NCBI GenBank assembly: GCA_030606335.1
Contig: JAUWGP010000011.1
Location: 1-64,000, forward strand
DNA: 64,000 nucleotides
Source: Caldifarciminota bacterium
GTDB taxonomy: Bacteria; Hydrothermota; UBA3073
Reading direction: 5' to 3'
The position numbers were made by a program, and so were the translations under genes. This document shows positions 34,548-43,927 of the stretch, one piece after another. Position 1 is the first letter of the stretch; each line of letters opens with the position of its first letter. The notes under the pieces are model-generated. The model did no database searches. It saw nothing but the letters and a program-made list of their open reading frames with translations, and was not told the origin of the DNA.

Positions 34548-35945
34548 ATGAGAAAGACTAAATTTGACATAGTATTTTTTATATTGCCTATTATAACGGA
34601 TATAATAATTGTAGAGATATCAATGCTCGTCTCATACTGGGTTAGATTCTATTCTGGCATTACATTAGTAACAAAAAGTATTCCATATCTATACTATTAC
34701 AGTATGGCAGGCTGGGTTGGCGGGGTTATACTGACTGTAGTATTTTATCTCCTCGGATTATACGACTCAAATCGCCGTCCCTCGATAATAGATGACATTT
34801 ACGACACCCTTAAAGGTTCATTGATAGGGCTCATTATCATTCTCGCTCCCACATTCTTCGTTAGAGAGTTTACCTTCTCACGGCTTACAATAGTTATTGC
34901 ATCTACCCTTGCCGTCGTATTATTTTGTGTTGAGAGAGTTGTTTTCAAGTATCTGAAAAAGATAATCTTCAAAAAGGGAATAGGAGTAAAGAATGTTATT
35001 GTGCTTGGTGATGATGAATCTGTAAACAATGTAATTGAAAAACTCAAAAAAAATCCTGAATCTGGATATAGAATTTACGGTCGAATGGGAACTGTAGATA
35101 CAGATAAATCATCTGATATTCCTTTCCTGGGTAATGTTTCACAACTAAGGAATGTAATAAGTTCAAATTCCATTGACATAATCATACTCACATCCCCAAT
35201 ACATGACAGAGATAGGGTGACGGAAGTGCTAACAGCGTGTCAGGATATTCCAATCCAGATAATGTTATACCCTGATCCGTACGATATACTTACATCTAAA
35301 ATCGAATATCAAGACATAGATGGCCTTACACTCATAGGATTAAGAAGCTTCCCATTTTCCTATTGGAGCACTTTATTTAAACGTCTATTTGACATAATTC
35401 TGAGTTTAATTTTTCTAATAATTATTACTCCCATACTACTTATCGTGGCAATATTCATTAAAATAACCTCAAAAGGGAGCATGCTCTATCTCCAGAACCG
35501 AGTTGGAGAGCAAGGAAAACTATTCAATATATTAAAGTTTCGAACCATGAAAGAGAATGCAGAGGAAGAAACAGGTCCTATATTTGCCTCTCCTAACGAC
35601 CATAGAACAACAAGAATTGGAAAAGTATTGCGAAAGACCAGTATAGACGAACTTCCTCAATTATTCAATGTTTTGAAGGGTGATATGAGTCTTGTTGGAC
35701 CAAGACCTGAAAGACCAAATTTCGTTAAACATTTTAGAGATGAAGTTCCAAGATACATTGAGAGACACAAGGTAAAACCAGGCATAACGGGTTGGGCACA
35801 GGTTCATGGTCTAAGAGGGGATAGTTCTATTAAAGAAAGAGTGAAATATGATTTATTTTACATAGAAAATTGGTCAATAGGTATGGATATAAAAATTATA
35901 CTACAAACACTTTATACCCTGATTAAAGGAGAAAATGCATATTAA
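34548..35945 (+). CDS. polyprenyl-phosphate hexose-1-phosphate transferase (priming glycosyltransferase, WcaJ/WbaP type)
   Basis: 465 aa. Four N-terminal transmembrane segments (to about residue 130) precede a CoA-binding-like Rossmann domain (NVIVLGDDESVNNVIEKL). A fifth membrane segment leads into the catalytic bacterial sugar transferase domain: KRLFDIILSL, LQNRVGEQGKLFNILKFRTM, RKTSIDELPQLFNVLKGDMS and LVGPRPERP. The enzyme moves a sugar-1-phosphate from UDP-sugar to undecaprenyl phosphate and so starts each repeat unit. Its presence fixes the locus as a lipid-linked, Wzx/Wzy-type pathway. Confidence 0.92.
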   Translation: MRKTKFDIVFFILPIITDIIIVEISMLVSYWVRFYSGITLVTKSIPYLYYYSMAGWVGGVILTVVFYLLGLYDSNRRPSIIDDIYDTLKGSLIGLIIILAPTFFVREFTFSRLTIVIASTLAVVLFCVERVVFKYLKKIIFKKGIGVKNVIVLGDDESVNNVIEKLKKNPESGYRIYGRMGTVDTDKSSDIPFLGNVSQLRNVISSNSIDIIILTSPIHDRDRVTEVLTACQDIPIQIMLYPDPYDILTSKIEYQDIDGLTLIGLRSFPFSYWSTLFKRLFDIILSLIFLIIITPILLIVAIFIKITSKGSMLYLQNRVGEQGKLFNILKFRTMKENAEEETGPIFASPNDHRTTRIGKVLRKTSIDELPQLFNVLKGDMSLVGPRPERPNFVKHFRDEVPRYIERHKVKPGITGWAQVHGLRGDSSIKERVKYDLFYIENWSIGMDIKIILQTLYTLIKGENAY

Positions 35946-35984
35946 CTTTTCAAAAGACTAAATACATAAAACAATGGAGTAAAA

Positions 35985-37382
35985 ATGCTATTACTAACAC
36001 TTTTAATCTTTTTCAGTGATATTCCAGGCACCAGTCTTGAATCACGAATTCAAGAGTACAATACAACTAAAAAGGATAAAACATACCTTTGGAGATTGGA
36101 CAGGATAGATGTTCAATCATTCATTCCCAAGGTCGACCTCTCGTTCTTTGGCCTTGGTCTATATGATGAAGCAAGAAAGGGTAATGGTATATTTGAGATT
36201 ATGATAAAGGAGGGACTTCCAATCAATAGCTACCTGAAGGGTGAAGTCAACATTGGTATTTTCTGGGAAGTAGGAGATGGTCAGAAGTTTTTGCCCTACT
36301 ATGACCCATTAATTGAGCCAAGATATATCATACACAACTTCGAGACACAACCGGTTATTGAAAACATGGAGTTTGATGTTCGAACTGAGAAGGCTTATCT
36401 CCTGTTTGAAAATGAGGATATTTCTATTGGGGTTGGAAGAAACAGATTGAAGATAGGACCAGGATATAGAAGCAACCTTCTGATCTCTGGAAGGGGACAG
36501 CCACTTGATTTCTTGTATAATGCAAGTGTAAAGAAAGGTCCCCTTAGACTTTATGTATTCAATGCTAATATAGAAGACTCCACAGGCACAAAAAGGATAG
36601 CCTGTCAGAGGATGGAACTACACCTGTCACACTTTACAATAGGTTTAACTGAAGCTGTTTTACACAAGAATGAAAACTTCCTCAAGTACATAAACCCACT
36701 TGAATTCTACTACATAACTCAGAGAAGGGGAGCGAATAACGAAGATAATCTTGTTGCAAGTACTTATGTGACATTTACGAAGGGCGGAAGAAAATACTAT
36801 TTAGAAATCTTATTTGATGACCCAAGAGTCTTTTCAGATGGTCCATTTAAGGCTGGGGTTATGATTGGTGTTTATCTTACTGACCCATTTTCCATTAGTC
36901 CATCTGACTTCAGAATAGAGGCAACAGTGGTTCCAAGATGGACATATACACATGAATACAGCAATCATTCAAATACCCTATCAGCAAATGGTTTTCCACT
37001 TGGATTTTTTGGTGGTCCAGACTGTATTGATATATATGCAGAATTTACTAAATACATGAAAAATGTCAAAGAGTCAAAAGGTCAAAAAATCCAAGGGTCC
37101 TATCTCTCCTTTATACTGGAATATCTTGCCCATGGGGATGGAAAACTTGATATTGGATGGAAACAAGAAAGTAATGACTTTCCTAAGCCGAAGAAGATTA
37201 GAATACCATCTGGTTGTGTGGAAAAACGCATAAGAGCAGGTGTCGAAGGAAATATAAACTTTGATGTATTTTCCATATCCATAGGTACCTATGTTGAAAA
37301 GATAAATAATTATACAAACATTGACGGAAACAACGTCACTAGAGGTTCTATAAAGACAGTTATCAATTTTAACATCTTCTAA
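35985..37382 (+). CDS. Wzi-like capsule-assembly outer-membrane barrel
   Basis: 465 aa, close to E. coli Wzi in length. A short hydrophobic N-terminus (LLLTLLIFFS) is the likely signal sequence. The rest alternates as a beta barrel. Pattern matches to the Wzi family: GRNRLKIGPGYRSNLLIS, then QRMELHLSHFTIGLTEAVLH and FLKYINPLEFYY. Wzi anchors capsule to the cell surface as a lectin. Odd feature: residues 361-368 (VKESKGQK) are encoded by an intergenic-type GTCAAAA repeat. Last gene of the polysaccharide operon. Wza and Wzc are not present in the window. Confidence 0.65.
   Translation: MLLLTLLIFFSDIPGTSLESRIQEYNTTKKDKTYLWRLDRIDVQSFIPKVDLSFFGLGLYDEARKGNGIFEIMIKEGLPINSYLKGEVNIGIFWEVGDGQKFLPYYDPLIEPRYIIHNFETQPVIENMEFDVRTEKAYLLFENEDISIGVGRNRLKIGPGYRSNLLISGRGQPLDFLYNASVKKGPLRLYVFNANIEDSTGTKRIACQRMELHLSHFTIGLTEAVLHKNENFLKYINPLEFYYITQRRGANNEDNLVASTYVTFTKGGRKYYLEILFDDPRVFSDGPFKAGVMIGVYLTDPFSISPSDFRIEATVVPRWTYTHEYSNHSNTLSANGFPLGFFGGPDCIDIYAEFTKYMKNVKESKGQKIQGSYLSFILEYLAHGDGKLDIGWKQESNDFPKPKKIRIPSGCVEKRIRAGVEGNINFDVFSISIGTYVEKINNYTNIDGNNVTRGSIKTVINFNIF
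37065..37087. repeat. GTCAAAA-type tract inside the wzi-like gene
   Basis: GTCAAAG AGTCAAAAG GTCAAAA, the reverse complement of the TTTTGAC units found in lepA (16971) and at 40850. It is in frame. Confidence 0.65.
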
Positions 37383-37485
37383 AGGTTTAATATTTGAGAT
37401 TCTCTCCTAATATTTAACCACCTCACTCAAATATTCCGATTTCTAAAAATCATATAACAACCATAAGAAAATGAGGATTTTTTCC

Positions 37486-37514
37486 TTGACAAAATGGAAC
37501 TTTTGTAGTATACT
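37486..37514 (+). promoter_or_regulatory. sigma-70 promoter of the OmpA fusion gene
   Basis: TTGACA, exactly 17 nt, TATACT, about 28 bp upstream of the ATG at 37543. Confidence 0.75.
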
Positions 37515-37542
37515 TATATACCAAATTTAAAAGATAGAAAAT

Positions 37543-39297
37543 ATGCAAAAGTGGTTTCTAATTACACTGGTATGTTTAACTTTACCCCTATATGCATATT
37601 CTACAAGAGAGGGAATACGGGGGTTTAATAATATCCTTTCTGCAAAGAATGACGGGATAGGTCGTCTAAACCTTGTCTTCGATTTGCAAGGGAGCATTGG
37701 TGGGAAGCGGAATGAAGACCTATGGATGAACACGGATTTAGCTTTGGGTCTTGGATTTACATTTACTAACTGGTTCTCTTTCAATCTGTTTTCTAAATAT
37801 ATGTTCGATGTGCTAGATTCAATCTCAGCCCAAAATTATGTCTCTCATGGAATGTCAGACCTTGAAATCGGAGTCAAGATAAGTCCGTTCTTTCTGAAAA
37901 ACTCAAACGGTGGTTTTTCCTTAGCACTACTACCATCTATATCCATTCCAATTGGCACGAAACCTAAAGAATATTATCCAGATACAATCTTTGGTGCATA
38001 TATAGGTCAGGGTGGAAGATTTAGATACTTTACTACAGGTAAAACCGATTACGGCGGAAGATTGCTTATCTCCTATACAACATGGAGAGAACACCCAATT
38101 GAATTTAATTTAAATATGGGATACTTTACACACAATAAGGAAAGAGATTTTGATATACTGTCATATGGACTTGGCATGGGATTTATCTTTAGAAATTTCG
38201 TTCCATACATAGAAATAAGTGGCAATGAGAGAATAAATAAGGATAGAGAATCCAGGCTTCTATACCTAACATCTGGAGTAAAGGTAGGTAAAACTAATGG
38301 TGCATATATAAACCTTTCCTTTAATTATAGGATAGATGGTAGTGTCGATAGTGAAACAAAAAGGTTCAGCTCTACATACATATCAACAGGCGAAAGGGTT
38401 ACTCCATCCTGGTCTTTTAATATATCTTTTGCGTCCGGGATTTCATTCTACAAACCCTCACCACCACCATCTTACATAGCTGGCACAACGATAGATTCAG
38501 AGACAGGCAAACCTATTATCGCAACAATAATATTACCTGATACCGTATTCTGGAGCGATACAACAGGCAGTTACTTCGTAAGAACCAAGACAGGCAGTTC
38601 TTTAATCAGGGCATCAAAGGAGGGGTATATAACTCAAGAAAGGAGTCTCATTCTCGAAGCTGATAAGGAGATAAATGTCTGCTTCGAACTTGAAAAAATA
38701 CACAACCCGATAGCTGAATTTTCTGGAAAGGTTATGGACAGACTTACTAAAACTCCTATCGCTGCAGAGATTTCATTTCCTGAAACCGATATTGAATCAT
38801 TTACCACAGACGATTCTGGTGAATTCAATATAAATTTACTACCTAATACCTATATTATAAGAATCGATTCTGATGGATATATACCTTACTCAATGCCAAT
38901 ATTGTTAAAAGAGGATTGTTGTGTTCGTAAAGATTTCTATATACTTAAACAACATGAAAAGATTACACTGCAGGGGATAAATTTTACCAATGGGAGTTCT
39001 GAAATAGAGAGTATATATTTTCCAATACTAACCAAGGGGCTTAAACTCCTAAGGGAATATCCAGATATAAAGGTAGAAATAGGGGGATATACAGATAGTT
39101 TTGGTTCTGCTGAGGTAAATCTTTTATTATCCAGGGAAAGGGCTGAAACAGTAATGAAATATTTTATTGCGATGGAAATAGAGCCGTCCAGAATAAATGC
39201 AGTTGGATACGGAGAAAATATGCCTATTGCAAGCAATGATACTGAAGAGGGAAGAGCTATGAACAGAAGAATAGAATTTTGTATAATCGGAGATTGA
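37543..39297 (+). CDS. outer-membrane protein: beta barrel, two carboxypeptidase-regulatory-like domains and OmpA C-terminal domain
   Basis: 584 aa. Signal peptide (MQKWFLITLVCLTLPLYAYS). Residues 20-300 look like a membrane barrel with alternating hydrophobic strands. A proline-rich hinge (PSPPPS) leads to two tandem CarboxypepD_reg-like beta domains (GTTIDSETGKPI... and GKVMDRLTKTPI..., each ending in a KEGY/SDGY-type turn). The C-terminal OmpA domain has GYTDSFGSAEVNLLLSRERA and NRRIEF, which bind peptidoglycan. It should tether the outer membrane to the wall. Own promoter, separate from the polysaccharide operon. Confidence 0.85.
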   Translation: MQKWFLITLVCLTLPLYAYSTREGIRGFNNILSAKNDGIGRLNLVFDLQGSIGGKRNEDLWMNTDLALGLGFTFTNWFSFNLFSKYMFDVLDSISAQNYVSHGMSDLEIGVKISPFFLKNSNGGFSLALLPSISIPIGTKPKEYYPDTIFGAYIGQGGRFRYFTTGKTDYGGRLLISYTTWREHPIEFNLNMGYFTHNKERDFDILSYGLGMGFIFRNFVPYIEISGNERINKDRESRLLYLTSGVKVGKTNGAYINLSFNYRIDGSVDSETKRFSSTYISTGERVTPSWSFNISFASGISFYKPSPPPSYIAGTTIDSETGKPIIATIILPDTVFWSDTTGSYFVRTKTGSSLIRASKEGYITQERSLILEADKEINVCFELEKIHNPIAEFSGKVMDRLTKTPIAAEISFPETDIESFTTDDSGEFNINLLPNTYIIRIDSDGYIPYSMPILLKEDCCVRKDFYILKQHEKITLQGINFTNGSSEIESIYFPILTKGLKLLREYPDIKVEIGGYTDSFGSAEVNLLLSRERAETVMKYFIAMEIEPSRINAVGYGENMPIASNDTEEGRAMNRRIEFCIIGD

Positions 39298-39356
39298 CGT
39301 CTTCATCTTCCTGCTTACCTAATAAAACATTTACATTTCCATTTCATTTATTTTAA

Positions 39357-40838
<1,482 letters not shown>

Positions 40839-40849
40839 TTTTATGACTT

Positions 40850-40893
40850 TTCAACCTTTTGACTTTTCGACCTTTTGACTTTTTGGATTTTCG
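40850..40893. repeat. heptanucleotide TTTTGAC tract between guaB and hslV
   Basis: Degenerate tandem units such as ACCTTTTGACTTTTCG. Same motif as the in-frame tract in lepA. Confidence 0.65.
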
Positions 40894-40902
40894 ACTTTTA
40901 TT

Positions 40903-41430
40903 ATGATTCTCTCAACAACGATAATAGGTGTATGTCATAAAGGCAAGGTTGCTATAGGCGGCGACGGTCAGGTGACAGTTGAGAATACAATAATGAAACA
41001 CAGTGCAAACAAGATAAGAAAACTGTATAATAACAAGGTTCTGGCAGGATTTGCAGGAAGTGCAGCCGATGCAATAACGCTCTTCGAAAGATTCGAGAAA
41101 AAGTTAGATGAGTCGCATGGCAATCTTCAGAAATCTGTAGTCAATCTCGCAAAGGATTGGAGAACCGACAAGGTCTTAAGAAGACTTGAGGCACTTCTTA
41201 TTGTATTGAACAAAGAATCCGCATACCTCATATCAGGCTCAGGTGATGTGATTGAACCTGATGATGGTATTGTTGCTATAGGTTCTGGTGGGGCTTATGC
41301 GCTTGCTTCTGCAAGGACCCTGAAAAAGCATGCAGACCTCAATGCAAGGGAAATTGTAGAAGAGTCATTAAAGATAGCCTCCTCTATCTGTGTATACACC
41401 AATGATAACATAACTATTGAGACTTTATAA
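40903..41430 (+). CDS. hslV: ATP-dependent protease subunit HslV
   Basis: 175 aa. The proteasome beta-type fold begins [20 protein letters not shown], and the N-terminal nucleophile of the mature protein should be Thr5 after removal of a four-residue propeptide MILS. E. coli removes only Met, so this resembles the longer propeptides of other lineages. [11 protein letters not shown] near residue 130 is typical. It forms the double-hexamer protease core that degrades proteins unfolded by HslU. hslU lies 472 bp downstream rather than adjacent. Confidence 0.95.
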   Translation: MILSTTIIGVCHKGKVAIGGDGQVTVENTIMKHSANKIRKLYNNKVLAGFAGSAADAITLFERFEKKLDESHGNLQKSVVNLAKDWRTDKVLRRLEALLIVLNKESAYLISGSGDVIEPDDGIVAIGSGGAYALASARTLKKHADLNAREIVEESLKIASSICVYTNDNITIETL

Positions 41431-41460
41431 ACTAAAAGAACATTTTTTATCAATTTTGAC

Positions 41461-41484
41461 AATTATAAAAGTACTAACACTAAA
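41461..41484 (+). repeat. solo end of the 175-bp inverted-end element family
   Basis: AATTATAAAAGTACTAACACTAA resembles the ends of the element at 58741-58915 and the solo end at 48848. Confidence 0.4.
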
Positions 41485-41557
41485 CCATTACTCCTACCTA
41501 TTATCAGGTAAGTGAGACATTATATTCAATTGAAACTGTATAACTGAATAATTTTTC

Positions 41558-41654
41558 GTCATTGCGAATCCTTATGGATGAAGCAATCTCATATTGGGAG
41601 TGATTGGTTACAAAGGATGAGATTGCCACGCTCACTTCGTTCGCTCGCAATGAC
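41558..41654. repeat. ATTGCGA-family repeat, copy B (97-bp inverted element)
   Basis: Outer ends GTCATTGCGA / TCGCAATGAC and inner pair GCAATCTC / GAGATTGC in inverted orientation. It lies in the hslV-hslU gap, together with the perfect palindrome GCAAGGCTTAAGCCTTGC at 41731-41748. No gene is seen in this 472-bp gap. Confidence 0.75.
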
Positions 41655-41902
41655 ACTCTCTTATCTTGTCGTTAAAAGTCCTGATGACTATCAGAGCTAA
41701 GTAATCTCGTATTTATGAGGAGAATGTAGGGCAAGGCTTAAGCCTTGCGATTAAAGGAAAATGTACTAATTCCAAAATACAAATAGCATTATTCTTATGC
41801 CTGTATATCTTTTGAACATCATTTTAATCAACTAAATTGGAGATGAACCAAAATTTTATAATCATTCGATTTTCTTATTTTAAGGTTTCTAACATCTAAT
41901 TT

Positions 41903-43219
41903 ATGGCTAAAAAAGAACTCACACCCAAAAAGATAAAAAAGGAGTTGGACAGATATATAATAGGCCAAAATGATGCCAAACGATCTATTGCCATAGCGAT
42001 ACGTAATAGATGGAGAAGACAAAATGTAAAGGGTCTCATTAAGGAGGAAATTCTTCCCAACAACTTAATACTCATAGGTCCGACAGGTGTCGGCAAGACA
42101 GAGATTGCAAGAAGAATTGCAAAATTGGTTGATGCTCCCTTTTTAAAGATCGAGGCAACAAAATTTACCGAGGTGGGTTATGTAGGTCGAGATGTGGAAT
42201 CAATGGTAAGAGACCTTATGAATATATCTGTAACCATGTTAAAGGCACAAAGACAGGTCGAAGTAGCAGAACGTGCAAAGAAACTTGGAGAAGAAAGACT
42301 ACTCGACCTTCTTCTGCCAGGAGAGGATAGAGAAACACAGAAAGAGTCGAGAGAAAAGCTACGCAATCTACTACATAAAGGAGCGCTTAAGGATAAATAT
42401 GTTAATATACCAGTGTACATTCAGTCATTCCCCTTAATTGAAATATTCGGTCCTATGGGATTAGAGGAGGTCAATACAGACCTGCAGGATATGATGTCAT
42501 CCATGTCGCCTAAAAAACGCAAAACGAGAAGAGTAAAAGTTAATGAGGCAAAGGAAATCCTTGCACAGGAAGAGGCACAGAAACTCGTTGACATGGAAGA
42601 GGTTATAGCTGAGGCTAAAAAAAGTTTGGAAAACTCAGGGATAATCTTCATAGATGAACTTGATAAGACTGTGGGCTCAGAAGGTAAATCAGGTCCTGAT
42701 GTATCAAGATCAGGGGTTCAGAGAGATCTTCTACCAATTGTGGAGGGGTCTAATGTCATGACAAAGTATGGTATGGTAGAAACAGACCATATACTATTTA
42801 TAGCAGCTGGAGCCTTCACCTCAACTAAACCATCTGATCTGATTCCCGAACTACAAGGAAGATTTCCTATAAGAGTTGAACTCTTTTCCCTTAAGAAGGA
42901 GGATTTCATAAAAATACTCACTGAACCAGAGAACGCACTTATTAAACAGTACATAGCACTTTTTAGGACTGAGGGAGTAAATCTCACATTTGACAAAAAG
43001 GCAATCGTTGCTATTGCAGAGTATGCAGTTTTAGTCAATGAGACTACTGATGATATAGGTGCAAGAAGATTGCACACGGTAATGTTTGCACTGATGGACA
43101 ATTGGTTGTATAAACTTCCCGTAAGAGGAATAAAGAATATTCATATAGAGGAAAATGACGTACAAGAGGGTCTTAAGGATATTGTACAGAATGTAGACCT
43201 TGCCAGATATATTCTGTAA
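41903..43219 (+). CDS. hslU: ATP-dependent protease ATPase subunit HslU
   Basis: 438 aa. AAA+ unfoldase with Walker A GPTGVGKT (residues 59-66), the pore loop in EVGYVGRD, the HslU-specific I-domain insert (about residues 105-235), Walker B IIFIDELDK and a C-terminal tail ending ARYIL, which docks into HslV. It unfolds substrates and feeds them to HslV. Separated from hslV by repeats. No Shine-Dalgarno sequence precedes the ATG. Downstream, 59 bp away, is an EIIA-like protein. Confidence 0.95.
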   Translation: MAKKELTPKKIKKELDRYIIGQNDAKRSIAIAIRNRWRRQNVKGLIKEEILPNNLILIGPTGVGKTEIARRIAKLVDAPFLKIEATKFTEVGYVGRDVESMVRDLMNISVTMLKAQRQVEVAERAKKLGEERLLDLLLPGEDRETQKESREKLRNLLHKGALKDKYVNIPVYIQSFPLIEIFGPMGLEEVNTDLQDMMSSMSPKKRKTRRVKVNEAKEILAQEEAQKLVDMEEVIAEAKKSLENSGIIFIDELDKTVGSEGKSGPDVSRSGVQRDLLPIVEGSNVMTKYGMVETDHILFIAAGAFTSTKPSDLIPELQGRFPIRVELFSLKKEDFIKILTEPENALIKQYIALFRTEGVNLTFDKKAIVAIAEYAVLVNETTDDIGARRLHTVMFALMDNWLYKLPVRGIKNIHIEENDVQEGLKDIVQNVDLARYIL

Positions 43220-43278
43220 GGTAAATCTAAATTATTTATTAACAAGTAAAATAAATAAAACTGAACTGGATTTAATCA

Positions 43279-43710
43279 ATGATAGAAAGTTATCTGAAGG
43301 GTAGATTCAAAAGAAGCATAATTGCAGGTGAAAAACAAGAGACTGTAAAAGAACTCTTTGAGACTACTGACCAGCCTCCGCCATTACTTCAAAAGATATT
43401 TGAAAGGGAGAGTCAGTTTCCTACAGCAATAGGACGTGGAGTTGCAATACCAAGATACATTGGAAAAGAGGTAAATAATATTACACTTTCGCTCGGATTA
43501 TCAAAGAAGGGCATTGAGTTTGATGCACTTGACCACAAGCCTGTCAAGATAATTTGGTTATTACTTTGCCCAGAAAAGGCAAAAAATACATACATGAAGG
43601 TACTTGCGCATCTGATAAGACTTATCAATATAGAGGAGTTCAGGTCACAGGTAATGAATATTACCTTGTATAAAGACCTTGTCAAACTTATAAAAGAACT
43701 TGACCGATAG
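43279..43710 (+). CDS. degenerate PTS EIIA-like protein lacking the phosphorylated histidine
   Basis: 143 aa. Clearly a PTS_EIIA type-2 fold and a paralogue of the 2857-3303 protein: GLSKKGIEFDALDHKPVKII against GVSKEGIEFDALDGKPAKLI. The active-site stretch reads GVAIPRY instead of GLAIPHAR, so Arg59 replaces the phosphate-accepting His. The protein cannot take part in phosphoryl transfer as known. It may be a regulatory or structural derivative. It follows hslU closely and could share its transcript. The codon pattern is like its neighbours, with no sign of decay. Confidence 0.75.
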   Translation: MIESYLKGRFKRSIIAGEKQETVKELFETTDQPPPLLQKIFERESQFPTAIGRGVAIPRYIGKEVNNITLSLGLSKKGIEFDALDHKPVKIIWLLLCPEKAKNTYMKVLAHLIRLINIEEFRSQVMNITLYKDLVKLIKELDR

Positions 43711-43780
43711 ACATTTATAGAATTTTTTTAATACGGGTTCCAAAGACAATCAGTATATAGCAATCTTATCTCAGGCTTCT

Positions 43781-43892
43781 GTCATTGCAAGTGAACGTGG
43801 CAATCTTATTACATACTACTAAGGCATTTATGTGCGATTGCTTCGTCCGTCAATCCGTCGCACTTCTTTGCGGACGACGGACTCGCAATGAT
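43781..43892. repeat. ATTGCGA-family repeat, copy C
   Basis: GTCATTGCAAGTGAACGTGG ... GCGATTGCTTCGTCCGTC ... CGGACTCGCAATGAT. Palindromic, non-coding, upstream of aspS. Confidence 0.7.
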
Positions 43893-43927
43893 AGGAGGGG
43901 AAAAATGCAACAGGGTGAGGTTTTATT

